DNA of 64,000 bases from Oscillospiraceae bacterium (GTDB taxonomy: Bacteria > Bacillota > Clostridia > Oscillospirales > Oscillospiraceae), in assembly GCA_020025575.1 (NCBI GenBank), contig JAHHRW010000001.1:62001-126000 (forward strand), given 5' to 3'. Under the pieces are notes generated by a model. The model worked only from the letters and a program-made list of their open reading frames with translations. It was not told where the DNA came from and did no database searches. This document shows positions 7,100-15,244 of this stretch, piece after piece (the stretch's first letter is position 1; every line of letters begins with the position of its first letter). The translations under genes were made by a program, and so were the position numbers.

Positions 7100-8332
7100 C
7101 TACCGCCCTTTAAACGCCCTCTTTCTGTTTGCAGCCAACCGAAATGCCGATGATACGAGCAGGATTCCAAGGGCAATTGCGCCTGCAATCGCTGCAGTCT
7201 GCATACCTTTGTTTGCAAATTGATCCATATTTCCCTGAACAGCGTAGGTCATTGTATAATATACGCCAGCACCGGGAATGAGAGGGAAAATGGAAATAAC
7301 CAAATAGGATATCGCGGGGTATTTCCGTTTTCTAGCCATGATTTCTGCATATACAGAGGCGGCGATACCGCCTGCAAAATTTCCCCAGATCACATTATTG
7401 GTAAAATAAACCGTTATCAAGTACATGCTCCAACTCAGGACTGCGCCCAAACAGCACAACAGCCCTCCGGGACCATGAACATTAAAGAAGATTGCAAAGC
7501 CGAAAGCACCGACGAAACATGCGATATCTTGTATCAGAGGGGCATAGTTCAGAGCCTCGTTACCAATAGGGTTGATCCCCAAATTCTGCACGATATTGAG
7601 TGCTCCGGCAGTACCAAGCGCAATTGCCACAGCGATTAAAAGAACCTGAACAATTCTGTTGATACCGGAATTGGTATCTCCGTACATAATGTCACGCATG
7701 GCATTGGTAAATAGGAGTCCGGGGACAAGGATCATCAGTGCGCCTATGATCGCCGTATCCGCATTGTCAATGAATCCAAAACTATAAAATCCGTATGCCA
7801 GCAGTGCAGAGCAGAACGCTGCGATGATTGTTCTAAAAAACTGGGTGGATTGCAGGCGATCCATCCAAAGGTCAATTGCAAAGATGAGTAATCCACAAAA
7901 ACCTGCACCAATGGCCTCGGGCAAATTTCCACCAAAGAAGATAGAAAATCCAAAAGCACCCAGATAATATCCCATGGCTTTGATGTAATTGTTATATTGC
8001 AGGCAGTGGCTCTTTGTGTCCTGCAGCCACTCCAGAGCGACATGAGGATCGGGGGCCTGCGCACAGATGTGTCGGCTCAGGTTGCTGTATCGCTCCACTG
8101 CGTCCAAATTATTTCCGTGACTGCCGATTCTCCGCATCCGTGTCATCGGATTTCCGTCAGCTGTAATCAAACTTACGGTTAGGCAATTTGGAATGGCAAA
8201 CACCTCGGCCTCATACCCGTATGTCTTCAGTACACGGACAATGCTTTCTTCAATTCGATATGTCTCAGCGCCGGACATGGCTAGATTATATCCTAAATTG
8301 GTTGCCAATTCCAGCAGTAATCGGTCGCGCAT
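7100..8332 (-). CDS. ThrE-family threonine/serine exporter (DUF1212-DUF3815 fusion)
   Basis: A 410-residue protein. The soluble N-terminal part (about 1-110) has the family pattern 'GYNLAMSGAETYRIEESI' and 'PNCLTVSL', followed by about ten membrane segments. 'GLLFTNAMRDIMYGDTNSGINR' matches the conserved ThrE loop, and a second membrane domain ('PGAGVYYTMTYAV') corresponds to the YjjB-like half that is a separate protein in some bacteria. The family exports L-threonine and L-serine, and related proteins export dicarboxylates, so the substrate is uncertain. It is monocistronic, transcribed from a good promoter at 8370-8398, and converges with the efflux operon. Confidence 0.85.
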   Translation of the reverse strand: MRDRLLLELATNLGYNLAMSGAETYRIEESIVRVLKTYGYEAEVFAIPNCLTVSLITADGNPMTRMRRIGSHGNNLDAVERYSNLSRHICAQAPDPHVALEWLQDTKSHCLQYNNYIKAMGYYLGAFGFSIFFGGNLPEAIGAGFCGLLIFAIDLWMDRLQSTQFFRTIIAAFCSALLAYGFYSFGFIDNADTAIIGALMILVPGLLFTNAMRDIMYGDTNSGINRIVQVLLIAVAIALGTAGALNIVQNLGINPIGNEALNYAPLIQDIACFVGAFGFAIFFNVHGPGGLLCCLGAVLSWSMYLITVYFTNNVIWGNFAGGIAASVYAEIMARKRKYPAISYLVISIFPLIPGAGVYYTMTYAVQGNMDQFANKGMQTAAIAGAIALGILLVSSAFRLAANRKRAFKGR

Positions 8333-8369
8333 AAGAAATCCCCTTTCTGATACATATTCAGCGTTTTAC

Positions 8370-8398
8370 AGTATAACAATGTAACAAACCATTTACAA
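8370..8398 (-). promoter_or_regulatory. Promoter of the ThrE-type exporter
   Basis: On the minus strand TTGTAA (8398-8393) and TATACT (8375-8370) are 17 bases apart, 38 bases upstream of the ATG. Confidence 0.6.
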
Positions 8399-8440
8399 GT
8401 GTTTTGTCAAAAATATCTGATATAAAAAGGCCATATACGC

Positions 8441-8468
8441 TTGCCAATTGTCTGATTTATGTTATGAT
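8441..8468 (+). promoter_or_regulatory. Promoter of the alpha/beta hydrolase gene
   Basis: TTGCCA (8441-8446) and TATGAT (8463-8468) with a 16-base spacer, about 60 bases before the ATG at 8530. Confidence 0.55.
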
Positions 8469-8529
8469 GATAAAAGAGATTCCCCCCTGAAAGCTTTCAT
8501 ACCCGGTCACAATTTAAGGAGGAATAGAA

Positions 8530-9453
8530 ATGCGCACGGACTTTTATTATGAATCCTGTGGTGTGGGAAAAATTCACGGATGTCGCTGGACCCCGGATGG
8601 AGAAGTGAAAGCCGTTGTCCAGATCGTCCACGGTATCGCAGAGTATGTCGAGCGTTATGATGATTTTGCTGTCTTCCTCAATCGTCATGGGATAGTCGTT
8701 GTAGCAGGGGATCATATGGGACACGGGAAGTCCATTGAACACGGAGGAACCAAGGGCTTTTTTGATGGCGGTTGGCGGGCTGCGGTGAATGATACGGTTC
8801 AACTATTGAAGACTACAAGGGAAGAGTTCTGCGATAAGCCCTATTTCCTGTTTGGCCACTCCATGGGTTCGTTTATTTCCAGAACGATTTTGTGCTGGTA
8901 CCCAGATTTAGGCTTGACAGGCTGCATACTTTGTGGCACTGCTTGGATGCCGGATGGGGCCGTGATGATGGGGTATTTAACTGCAAAATCAGTATGCACA
9001 GCAATCGGCGAACGTAATCCCGATGAGCACCTTCAGTCCATGATGTTTTCTGGATATAATCAACGTGTGGAACATCAAAAAACAGATTTTGACTGGCTAA
9101 CAAGAGATGCTGCCATTGTAAAAGAATACATAGCCAATCCCATGAGTGGATTCACCGTCTCCTGCGGATTACTGCGGGACATGTCTGTCGGCATGATGTA
9201 TAATCAAAGGATGGAAAATTTGGAAAAAATGAATCAGGATCTGCCTATTCTGTTTGTGTCGGGAGGCGATGATCCGGTTGGAAATTATGGCAAAGGTGTA
9301 AGCCTAACGGCCGAGAAATTCCGGTCTGTTGGAATGAAAGATGTAACAAGCAAAGTGTTCCCTCTGTGCCGACATGAGATATTGAACGAACTTAATCGAA
9401 ATGAAGTTTATGATTATATATACAGATGGCTCATGGGGTACTGCGATTCATAA
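8530..9453 (+). CDS. Alpha/beta hydrolase, monoacylglycerol-lipase/lysophospholipase-like
   Basis: A 307-residue cytosolic hydrolase of the Hydrolase_4 (serine aminopeptidase S33) family. 'QIVHGIAEYVERYDDFA' and 'DHMGHGKS' are typical of monoacylglycerol lipases. The nucleophile Ser lies in 'FGHSMGS', the acid is probably Asp in 'SGGDDPVG', and the base His is in 'CRHEILNE'. The likely reaction is cleavage of short acylglycerols or lysophospholipids; the substrate cannot be told. AAGGAGG precedes the ATG. It stands alone between two promoters. Confidence 0.87.
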   Translation: MRTDFYYESCGVGKIHGCRWTPDGEVKAVVQIVHGIAEYVERYDDFAVFLNRHGIVVVAGDHMGHGKSIEHGGTKGFFDGGWRAAVNDTVQLLKTTREEFCDKPYFLFGHSMGSFISRTILCWYPDLGLTGCILCGTAWMPDGAVMMGYLTAKSVCTAIGERNPDEHLQSMMFSGYNQRVEHQKTDFDWLTRDAAIVKEYIANPMSGFTVSCGLLRDMSVGMMYNQRMENLEKMNQDLPILFVSGGDDPVGNYGKGVSLTAEKFRSVGMKDVTSKVFPLCRHEILNELNRNEVYDYIYRWLMGYCDS

Positions 9454-9501
9454 TCTCTACCCCAATATGGTGCAGTCTAATTGGCATACAATATTTTACT
9501 A

Positions 9502-9529
9502 TTGACAAAAAGTTACATTTTGTTATAAT
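9502..9529 (+). promoter_or_regulatory. Strong promoter of the SLH lysozyme gene
   Basis: Perfect TTGACA (9502-9507) and TATAAT (9524-9529), 16 bases apart, 42 bases upstream of the ATG at 9572. Confidence 0.85.
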
Positions 9530-9571
9530 TGTATAGAACTTTATACACAATCTATACAAGGAGATTCGTTC

Positions 9572-11131
9572 ATGAAAAAAATTATGTCAATGATTTTGGT
9601 CATTGTGCTGCTGCTTGGTCTGTTTCCTATGCAGGCTTTTGCATCAAATGCTCCAATGCCGGATCCAATGGCACGGGTCCAGAGGAAACCTGGTCTGGCA
9701 GAAATTGCGCCTAGCGGCTATCAGAAATTGAGAGTCAGCCAGAAACTTCTGGACGTTCTAAAGATTATGGAAGGATATAGCCAGAAAGCATTTTGGGACC
9801 ATCAGCAGTATTCCATTGGCTATGGCACCAGAGCCAACCACCAGAACGAAATTCTTCCGAATGGTGAGGCTGGCTATGCTGAGGCTGAAAGAAGATTGAT
9901 TGATGACATCAAAAGCCGCGAGGAACTGGTCAATAATTACTGTAGGAATTCTTTGAGAAAACAACCAAACCAAAACCAGTTTGATGCACTGGTCAGTCTT
10001 GTATATAACCTTGGCACCGGTTGGTTCTTTAACAGTCGAATGGCCAATTGGTTAAGGAATCCTACTACTGAAATAGAATTTGTGGATGCAATGGGCCAGT
10101 GGTGCAGCGCAAGCGGTGAAGTCCTCTTTGGCCTCATGCAGAGAAGAATTCGCGAGGCGATTATCTTTCTGAAAGGCGAATATTATTTGCCGGCAAGACC
10201 CAGCCGTGAGCACCTCATCAAAACGGAAGAATTTAAACAGAATCCTACGCGTTATGTGAAACCCAACGGTTCGCTGCCATATTATGCCGGTATTTACTTA
10301 AAGTATGATTCACCAACCGAGTACATATCTGGAGAACGTGCAAGATACAAGCAGCTGGGGGATGTGATCGGGCCCCTGTCAACGCCTCATTCTTCTGACT
10401 ATACCTTTGATGGATGGGCAATTGTTGCAGAAAATAATCACGATATCTCCCCAAGACCGGCATCCTCCAGTACTGTTGTAAATAACAATCTGGAGCTTGC
10501 TGCCCAGTGGGTACCAATTTCACACAAACCAAGCAAGCCTAATCCCAGCAAGCCTGAGGCGGCATTCCCGTTTATCGATGTTTCCGCAGGTGCATGGTAT
10601 CGGGATAAGGTTGAGTTTGTGTACGCAAACAAATACATGGCCGGTACATCTGAAACAACTTTCTCCCCTAATTGGACGATGACAAGAGCTATGCTTGTAA
10701 TGGTTCTGTATCGAATTGCAGGATCTCCTTCTGTGACAGATGCCCAGAGAGGGTACTTTGTGGACACACAAGATCAATATTATACAGATGCAGTTGCATG
10801 GGCCAAGGCAAATGGAATTGTAGACGGCATCGGCGAAAGACGTTTTGGACCGGATTACCATGTAACTCGTCAGGATGCAGAGTTGATCTTCTATAAGATG
10901 TGTGTAGACTATTTGAAGGTTAGCAATAAAAAGACCGCAGACCTTTCAAAGTTTGACGATGCAGACAAAGTTGCAGACTATGCTAAGGAAGCTGTGCAGT
11001 GGGCTGTTGCTACAAAAATGATGGCAGGCGATTCACGGAATGGTGGACTTTATCTGGAGCCCAAGGGGAATTTGACCAGAGCACAGGGAGCCACACTGAT
11101 TACACGCTGTGTCACGGATATTATCAATTAA
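9572..11131 (+). CDS. Secreted SLH-anchored lysozyme (GH24, phage-type) with a Flg_new/InlB-like repeat
   Basis: 519 residues with a signal peptide (about 1-25, cleavage near 'AFA-SN'). The catalytic domain (about 55-205) resembles T4-type lysozymes: Glu67 in 'KIMEGYS', Asp76 nine residues later as in T4 E11/D20, and 'YSIGYGT', where Ser81 stands at the T4 Thr26 position. 'NQFDALVSLVYNLGTG' and 'RRIREA' also fit. A beta-grasp repeat of the Listeria-Bacteroides type (about 225-310, ending 'LAAQW') follows, then three SLH domains (about 325-519). It would cut the glycan strand while tethered to the wall. A signal peptide, its own promoter and SLH domains suggest an endolysin domesticated for host wall turnover or competition. 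Confidence 0.88.
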   Translation: MKKIMSMILVIVLLLGLFPMQAFASNAPMPDPMARVQRKPGLAEIAPSGYQKLRVSQKLLDVLKIMEGYSQKAFWDHQQYSIGYGTRANHQNEILPNGEAGYAEAERRLIDDIKSREELVNNYCRNSLRKQPNQNQFDALVSLVYNLGTGWFFNSRMANWLRNPTTEIEFVDAMGQWCSASGEVLFGLMQRRIREAIIFLKGEYYLPARPSREHLIKTEEFKQNPTRYVKPNGSLPYYAGIYLKYDSPTEYISGERARYKQLGDVIGPLSTPHSSDYTFDGWAIVAENNHDISPRPASSSTVVNNNLELAAQWVPISHKPSKPNPSKPEAAFPFIDVSAGAWYRDKVEFVYANKYMAGTSETTFSPNWTMTRAMLVMVLYRIAGSPSVTDAQRGYFVDTQDQYYTDAVAWAKANGIVDGIGERRFGPDYHVTRQDAELIFYKMCVDYLKVSNKKTADLSKFDDADKVADYAKEAVQWAVATKMMAGDSRNGGLYLEPKGNLTRAQGATLITRCVTDIIN

Positions 11132-11143
11132 AGAAACCTAAAT

Positions 11144-11178
11144 CATTTGCTCTCGGGGATACACTCTGAGAGCAAATG
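11144..11178 (+). terminator. Possible terminator after the SLH lysozyme gene
   Basis: CATTTGCTCTC and GAGAGCAAATG form an 11-bp perfect stem; the following T-tract is weak. Confidence 0.55.
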
Positions 11179-11240
11179 TCCGCTTTAATGGATATACAAG
11201 AGATTATAATATAGTCACTTACACAGAAGGAGTGTTGACT

Positions 11241-11369
11241 ATGTATTCTCTGAAAATTGTCCGTGGTCATGTGCAGGTTTATGATCTGCGCGGCAATTTC
11301 CTGTTTTCTGCTGACTCTGAACGGGAAGCAAGGGAGGAACTGGAGGATTATGAGGAATATACGGCTTGA
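11241..11369 (+). CDS. Small protein of unknown function (42 residues), upstream of truA
   Basis: A short reading frame with a strong GAAGGAG ribosome binding site (11226-11232) eight bases before its ATG. It encodes a 42-residue protein beginning 'MYSLKIVRGHVQVYD' and ending in an acidic helix rich in Glu and Arg. The last 20 bases overlap the start of truA, so it may drive truA by translational coupling. A TATAAT lies at 11205-11210. The sequence looks like a small beta-hairpin plus helix; no family is recognised. It is supported by the ribosome binding site, spacing and overlap rather than by homology. Confidence 0.6.
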   Translation: MYSLKIVRGHVQVYDLRGNFLFSADSEREAREELEDYEEYTA

Positions 11370-12084
11370 TATTTGCTATGACGGTAGCCGCTATCAGGGG
11401 TGGCAGCGACTACCAGGGGCGAACAACACCATTCAGGGAAAGCTGGAGTCGGCACTGAGCAGGATTCTTGGCGAGATGGTTGAGATATCCGGAAGTGGCA
11501 GAACCGATGCCGGAGTCCATGCCAAAGGACAGGTAGCAAATTTCCACTGTAAGAGTGATATGCCAACCAATGAGATTTTGTCACAACTTCGTCGGTATTT
11601 ACCGGAGGATATCGGCATAATATCCTGTAAAGAGGTTTCAGAACGATTCCATGCCAGATTAAATGCACATCAAAAAACATACGAGTACCGTTTGTGGTAT
11701 TCTGATTCCCCATGTGTGTTTGAAAGAAAGTTTGTGGCTCAGGCAGCGGGAAATCTGGATATGAAAGCCATGAGAATGGCTGCGGACTTGTTAGAGGGAA
11801 CTCACGATTTTTCGGCATTCTGTGCCAATCGTCATTTTAAAAAGTCTACGGTGCGGACTATTATGCGCTTAGAGATTTTGCAAACGGACAATGAAGTTCG
11901 GTTCCGAGTAACGGGGAATGGATTCCTGCACAATATGGTTCGCATTTTGGTCGGGACGCTGATTGAGGTTGGCAGGGGAGAGCGCAGTGCAGAGTCAATC
12001 CCATCTCTGTTTGGCGAGAAACGGGAAAAAGCCGGTTTCCTTGCACCGGCCAAGGGCCTTTGCTTAGAGGAGGTAGTATATTGA
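11350..12084 (+). CDS. truA: tRNA pseudouridine(38-40) synthase TruA
   Basis: A 244-residue enzyme that converts uridines 38-40 of the tRNA anticodon arm to pseudouridine. The N terminus 'MRNIRLDICYDGSRYQGWQ' is characteristic, and Asp53 in 'GSGRTDAGVHA' is the catalytic aspartate. 'FHARLNAHQKTYEYR' and 'NGFLHNMVRILVGTLIEVG' are also family motifs. ATG 11350 is chosen because the family motif begins there; GGAGG is very close upstream (11342-11346), consistent with coupled translation from the small gene it overlaps. The stop overlaps the next gene's TTG start by 4 bases. Confidence 0.95.
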   Translation: MRNIRLDICYDGSRYQGWQRLPGANNTIQGKLESALSRILGEMVEISGSGRTDAGVHAKGQVANFHCKSDMPTNEILSQLRRYLPEDIGIISCKEVSERFHARLNAHQKTYEYRLWYSDSPCVFERKFVAQAAGNLDMKAMRMAADLLEGTHDFSAFCANRHFKKSTVRTIMRLEILQTDNEVRFRVTGNGFLHNMVRILVGTLIEVGRGERSAESIPSLFGEKREKAGFLAPAKGLCLEEVVY

Positions 12085-12422
12085 ATATTCAAATCTTTGG
12101 AAAAAGTAAGAGCTTTGACACCAAAAAGGCAGAGCGCTATTTTAAGGAACGAAGAATCAACTACCAATCAATTGATTTGGTTCGCTATGGTATGTCCGGA
12201 AAAGAGTTTGATTCCGTTTTGCGGGCTGTTGGCGGAATTGATCAATTGATCGACTGGGACAGTAAATCGCCGGAAGTAACGCTTATGAAATACATGGATG
12301 ATACCCGTGCAAAAGAGGACAAGGTTTTTGACTCCCCGGAACTAATGAAAGCGCCGATTGTACGAAATGGAAAGTATGCCACTGTTGGCTTTTGCCCGGA
12401 AATTTGGGCGCAATGGAAGTAA
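12081..12422 (+). CDS. ArsC/Spx-fold protein lacking the usual N-terminal cysteine
   Basis: A 113-residue thioredoxin-fold protein of the arsenate-reductase (ArsC) family, as seen from 'KKAERYFKERRINYQSIDL' and the later 'KAPIVRNGKYATVGF' (the cis-Pro region of the fold). Where related clostridial proteins carry a cysteine just before 'FDTKKAER', this one reads 'GKSKSFDT', with Ser. Classical reductase chemistry is therefore unlikely; a regulatory or binding role is possible. The start is taken as TTG 12081, with AGAGGAGG at 12066-12073, and overlaps the truA stop as TTGA. It is the last gene before a terminator. Confidence 0.8.
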   Translation: MNIQIFGKSKSFDTKKAERYFKERRINYQSIDLVRYGMSGKEFDSVLRAVGGIDQLIDWDSKSPEVTLMKYMDDTRAKEDKVFDSPELMKAPIVRNGKYATVGFCPEIWAQWK

Positions 12423-12428
12423 TATACG

Positions 12429-12462
12429 AAAGCAGTTTCTTTCAAAAGAGACTGCTTTTTTC
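12429..12462 (+). terminator. Intrinsic terminator after the truA operon
   Basis: A 13-bp stem (one G-T pair) starting AAAGCAG with a 3-base loop, followed by a T-run. Confidence 0.9.
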
Positions 12463-12491
12463 CTTGTTTTTGTTAAAAAACGAAATGTTGC

Positions 12492-12520
12492 TTGCTATAT
12501 TTATGGAAGGGTGATATAAT
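12492..12520 (+). promoter_or_regulatory. Promoter of the symporter-aminotransferase operon
   Basis: TTGCTA (12492-12497) and TATAAT (12515-12520) with a 17-base spacer. Transcription would start near 12527, just 36 bases before the first usable ATG at 12563. Confidence 0.6.
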
Positions 12521-12562
12521 ATCTTAGATTTTTCCGAAATTCTGGATGGAATAAATCGATTT

Positions 12563-13900
12563 ATGTGGGGCGTTCCCATACTGATCCTCATCCTTGGGAC
12601 GGGCATTTGCATAACAATTTTTTGCTTGTTTCCACAAGTTCGGTTCTTTCCGACTGCGCTCTGTCAGTTCCTTCAAAAGCTCTTTACCAGACAGGAATCT
12701 ACTTCCGGGACCAGTCCGTTTCGTGCGCTATGCACCGCTTTGGCGGCAACGGTTGGAACCGGAAATATTGCAGGTGTTGCTGGTGCAATTGCGATTGGCG
12801 GGCCGGGGGCTGTCTTCTGGATGTGGATGAGTGCATTTGTTGGCATGGCGACAAAATATGCTGAAAGCACATTAGCCGTACGGTTTCGGCAGCGTGATTC
12901 TGCCGGAAGATGGATTGGTGGCCCGATGTATATGATTCAAAATGGCCTTCCGTCCAGATGGCATTTTTTTGCGACTGTTTATGCTGCATTCGGAGTGGTT
13001 GCAGCATTCGGAGTGGGAAATGCCACCCAGATCAATGCGGTTATATGCTCGTTGGAGGAATCTGCATCTGCATACGGGTATGTCCAGCACCCCTATACTG
13101 CCCTTGTTGTCGGGGGGATTATGGCTGTCGTTGTGATGATTCTTGTATCTGGTGGCGCGAGTAAGATAGGCCAGATGACGGAATATCTGATCCCTGTTGT
13201 TTCTGTGGCTTATATCTTACTTTGCCTGATTGCCATTGGACGTCATGCGAGCCAGTTGCCCGGTGTGTTGTCCCAGATTTTTCTGGGGGCTTTTTCTCCT
13301 GCAGCAGTTACCGGTGGAATCGTCGGCAGTGCTTTTTCAACCATTCGTATCGGCGTATCCAGAGGAACATTCACCAATGAAGCCGGTATGGGTACCGCAT
13401 CTATGGCTCATGGAAGTGCCGATGTGTCGCACCCTGTGGAGCAGGGGTTAATGGGCATCATGGAAGTGTTTTTGGACACAATTGTTATATGCTCGTTGAC
13501 GGCATTTGTCATCTTGACAAGCGGTGTGGAAATCCCTTTCGGGACGATGGTTGGTGCAGAGCTGACAGCTAAGGCGCTCAGTGCCAGTTTTGGGCCATGG
13601 GTGTCTGCATTTTTGTGTGCATGCCTGTGCTTGTTCGCTTTGGGTACGATTCTTGGGTGGGGCCTGTATGCTGGCAGATGTGTGGAGTTTCTGTTCGGTA
13701 GGATCCGATGGCGTATTTTCGCGCTTTGCCAAGGATTTGGCGTGATGCTCGGGGTCGTACTGAATACTGGAATTGTTTGGACCTTATCTGAGTTGGTGAA
13801 CGGTCTCATGGCGATTCCCAATCTTATTGCTTTGCTGTTTTTAATGCCGGAACTTATCCGACTTACCTCAGAATATAGAATTATCAAATGCAGCGGATAA
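12563..13900 (+). CDS. Alanine/glycine:cation symporter (AGCS family)
   Basis: A 445-residue membrane protein of the AlsT/DagA sodium-alanine symporter family, which imports alanine or glycine with Na+ or H+. 'LAATVGTGNIAGVAGAIAIGGPGAVFWMW' and 'KYAESTLAV' are the signature, and about ten further membrane segments follow. The first ATG is at 12563 with only a weak ribosome binding site. Upstream codons (12524-12562) still read like the normal family N terminus ('LDFSEILDGINRF') but have no ATG, GTG or TTG start and overlap the promoter, so the N terminus appears shortened. The aminotransferase gene follows after 21 bases. Confidence 0.9.
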   Translation: MWGVPILILILGTGICITIFCLFPQVRFFPTALCQFLQKLFTRQESTSGTSPFRALCTALAATVGTGNIAGVAGAIAIGGPGAVFWMWMSAFVGMATKYAESTLAVRFRQRDSAGRWIGGPMYMIQNGLPSRWHFFATVYAAFGVVAAFGVGNATQINAVICSLEESASAYGYVQHPYTALVVGGIMAVVVMILVSGGASKIGQMTEYLIPVVSVAYILLCLIAIGRHASQLPGVLSQIFLGAFSPAAVTGGIVGSAFSTIRIGVSRGTFTNEAGMGTASMAHGSADVSHPVEQGLMGIMEVFLDTIVICSLTAFVILTSGVEIPFGTMVGAELTAKALSASFGPWVSAFLCACLCLFALGTILGWGLYAGRCVEFLFGRIRWRIFALCQGFGVMLGVVLNTGIVWTLSELVNGLMAIPNLIALLFLMPELIRLTSEYRIIKCSG

Positions 13901-13921
13901 TCGCTGCCGGAGGTTGTACTT

Positions 13922-15133
13922 ATGAGAATTTCTATCAATGCGAATCGCTGTGAACCTTCTCCTATGCGAAAATTTCACCCATACGCAGTGGAAGCGGAGA
14001 AGAAGGGCAGAAAGATTTTTCATTTAAATATTGGCCAGCCTGACCTGAAGACTCCAGAGGCATACTATGCAGCCATTCGTCAATACAACGAGGAGACATT
14101 GGAATACGCGGCATCTCCCGGTATGCCAATTTTAATTGATCAGATTCGGGATTACTATGGCCGACTGGGTGTTGAGTTATCTCAGGAGGATGTGCTTGTC
14201 ACCACTGGCGGCAGTGAAGCGCTGCTGCTGACATGCCTGTCCATTCTGGATCCGTATACAGAAGTAATCATCCCTGAGCCATATTATCCAAACTATACTA
14301 CCTTTGTTCATGCGGCTGGTGGCGTTATTCGGGCACTGCCCACCTCTCCGGAGGATGGCTATCGATACGCATATAAAGAACGAATCGAGAGCTTGATTAC
14401 CAAGAATACGCGTGCTATTTTGATCACAAATCCTGGTAATCCCACTGGCGTGGTTCTGACAGAGGAAGAAATGCGTATGATTGCGGATATCGCAAAGAAG
14501 TATAACATTTATTTGATTTGCGATGAAGTATACCGCGAATTTTGCTATGATGAGGAGTGTGGCGTCCCTACCATGGGACGATTTGCAGATATTGCAGATA
14601 ATCTTGTAATCATTGATTCCGTATCCAAGCGTTTCTCTGCTTGCGGTGCGCGTATCGGCTGTGTGGTTACAAAAAACAAGGAGCTGCAACAGGCACTGTT
14701 AAAATTCTGCCAGTCCCGTCTATCAGTGGCTACCATTGACCAAATCGGTGCAGCGGCACTTTACAGTGTCGATCATGAATTTTTTGTGCGCTCCAAGCAG
14801 GAGTACCGTAAGCGTCGTGATACCGTTGTCGGCTTGCTGCGACAGATTCCCGGCGTTATGGTGGAAGAGCCTATGGGCGCATTTTATGTGATGGCAACTT
14901 TGCCGGTTGATGATACAAACAAATTCCAGTATTGGTTATTGGAAGAGTTTCACGATCAGAACGAGACGGTCATGTTTGCCCCTGGTGCACCGTTCTATGA
15001 AACCCCCGGAAAGGGAATCAACGAAGTCCGGATTGCTTATGTTTTAAAAGAATCAGATTTGGTTCGCGCAATTGACCTGCTGGGCAAGGGAATTAAGCAG
15101 TATCGTCAGCAAGTTATGGGATTAGATGAGTAA
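13922..15133 (+). CDS. PLP-dependent aminotransferase, class I/II (aspartate/alanine type)
   Basis: A 403-residue fold-type I aminotransferase. 'NIGQPDLKTPEAYYAAI', 'VTTGGSEALLLTCL', 'ITNPGNPTGVVLTEEE' and the Schiff-base Lys236 in 'DSVSKRFSACGARIG' are present; the C-terminal 'NEVRIAYVL' carries the Arg that binds the alpha-carboxylate. It moves an amino group between an amino acid and a 2-oxoacid. Co-transcription with the AGCS symporter (gap 21 bases, GGAGG before the ATG) suggests use of imported alanine or a similar amino acid as nitrogen or carbon source. The exact substrate cannot be read. Confidence 0.92.
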   Translation: MRISINANRCEPSPMRKFHPYAVEAEKKGRKIFHLNIGQPDLKTPEAYYAAIRQYNEETLEYAASPGMPILIDQIRDYYGRLGVELSQEDVLVTTGGSEALLLTCLSILDPYTEVIIPEPYYPNYTTFVHAAGGVIRALPTSPEDGYRYAYKERIESLITKNTRAILITNPGNPTGVVLTEEEMRMIADIAKKYNIYLICDEVYREFCYDEECGVPTMGRFADIADNLVIIDSVSKRFSACGARIGCVVTKNKELQQALLKFCQSRLSVATIDQIGAAALYSVDHEFFVRSKQEYRKRRDTVVGLLRQIPGVMVEEPMGAFYVMATLPVDDTNKFQYWLLEEFHDQNETVMFAPGAPFYETPGKGINEVRIAYVLKESDLVRAIDLLGKGIKQYRQQVMGLDE

Positions 15134-15134
15134 A

Positions 15135-15175
15135 AAAGAAAGGCTCCACGCTTTCGTGGAGCCTTTCTTTTTGCT
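15135..15175 (+). terminator. Strong intrinsic terminator
   Basis: A 16-bp perfect stem with a 4-base loop and a T-run immediately follows the aminotransferase stop. Confidence 0.95.
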
Positions 15176-15194
15176 GGATTATTGGGTTGTTTTA

Positions 15195-15203
15195 TGATAT
15201 AAT
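15195..15203 (+). promoter_or_regulatory. Extended -10 promoter of the DUF4317 gene
   Basis: TGATATAAT is an extended -10 (TGn plus TATAAT, 15198-15203) with a poor -35 region, 42 bases before the ATG. Confidence 0.55.
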
Positions 15204-15244
15204 CTTTGTAGCCTGCATGGTAATCCAATACAAAGAGGTATCTT

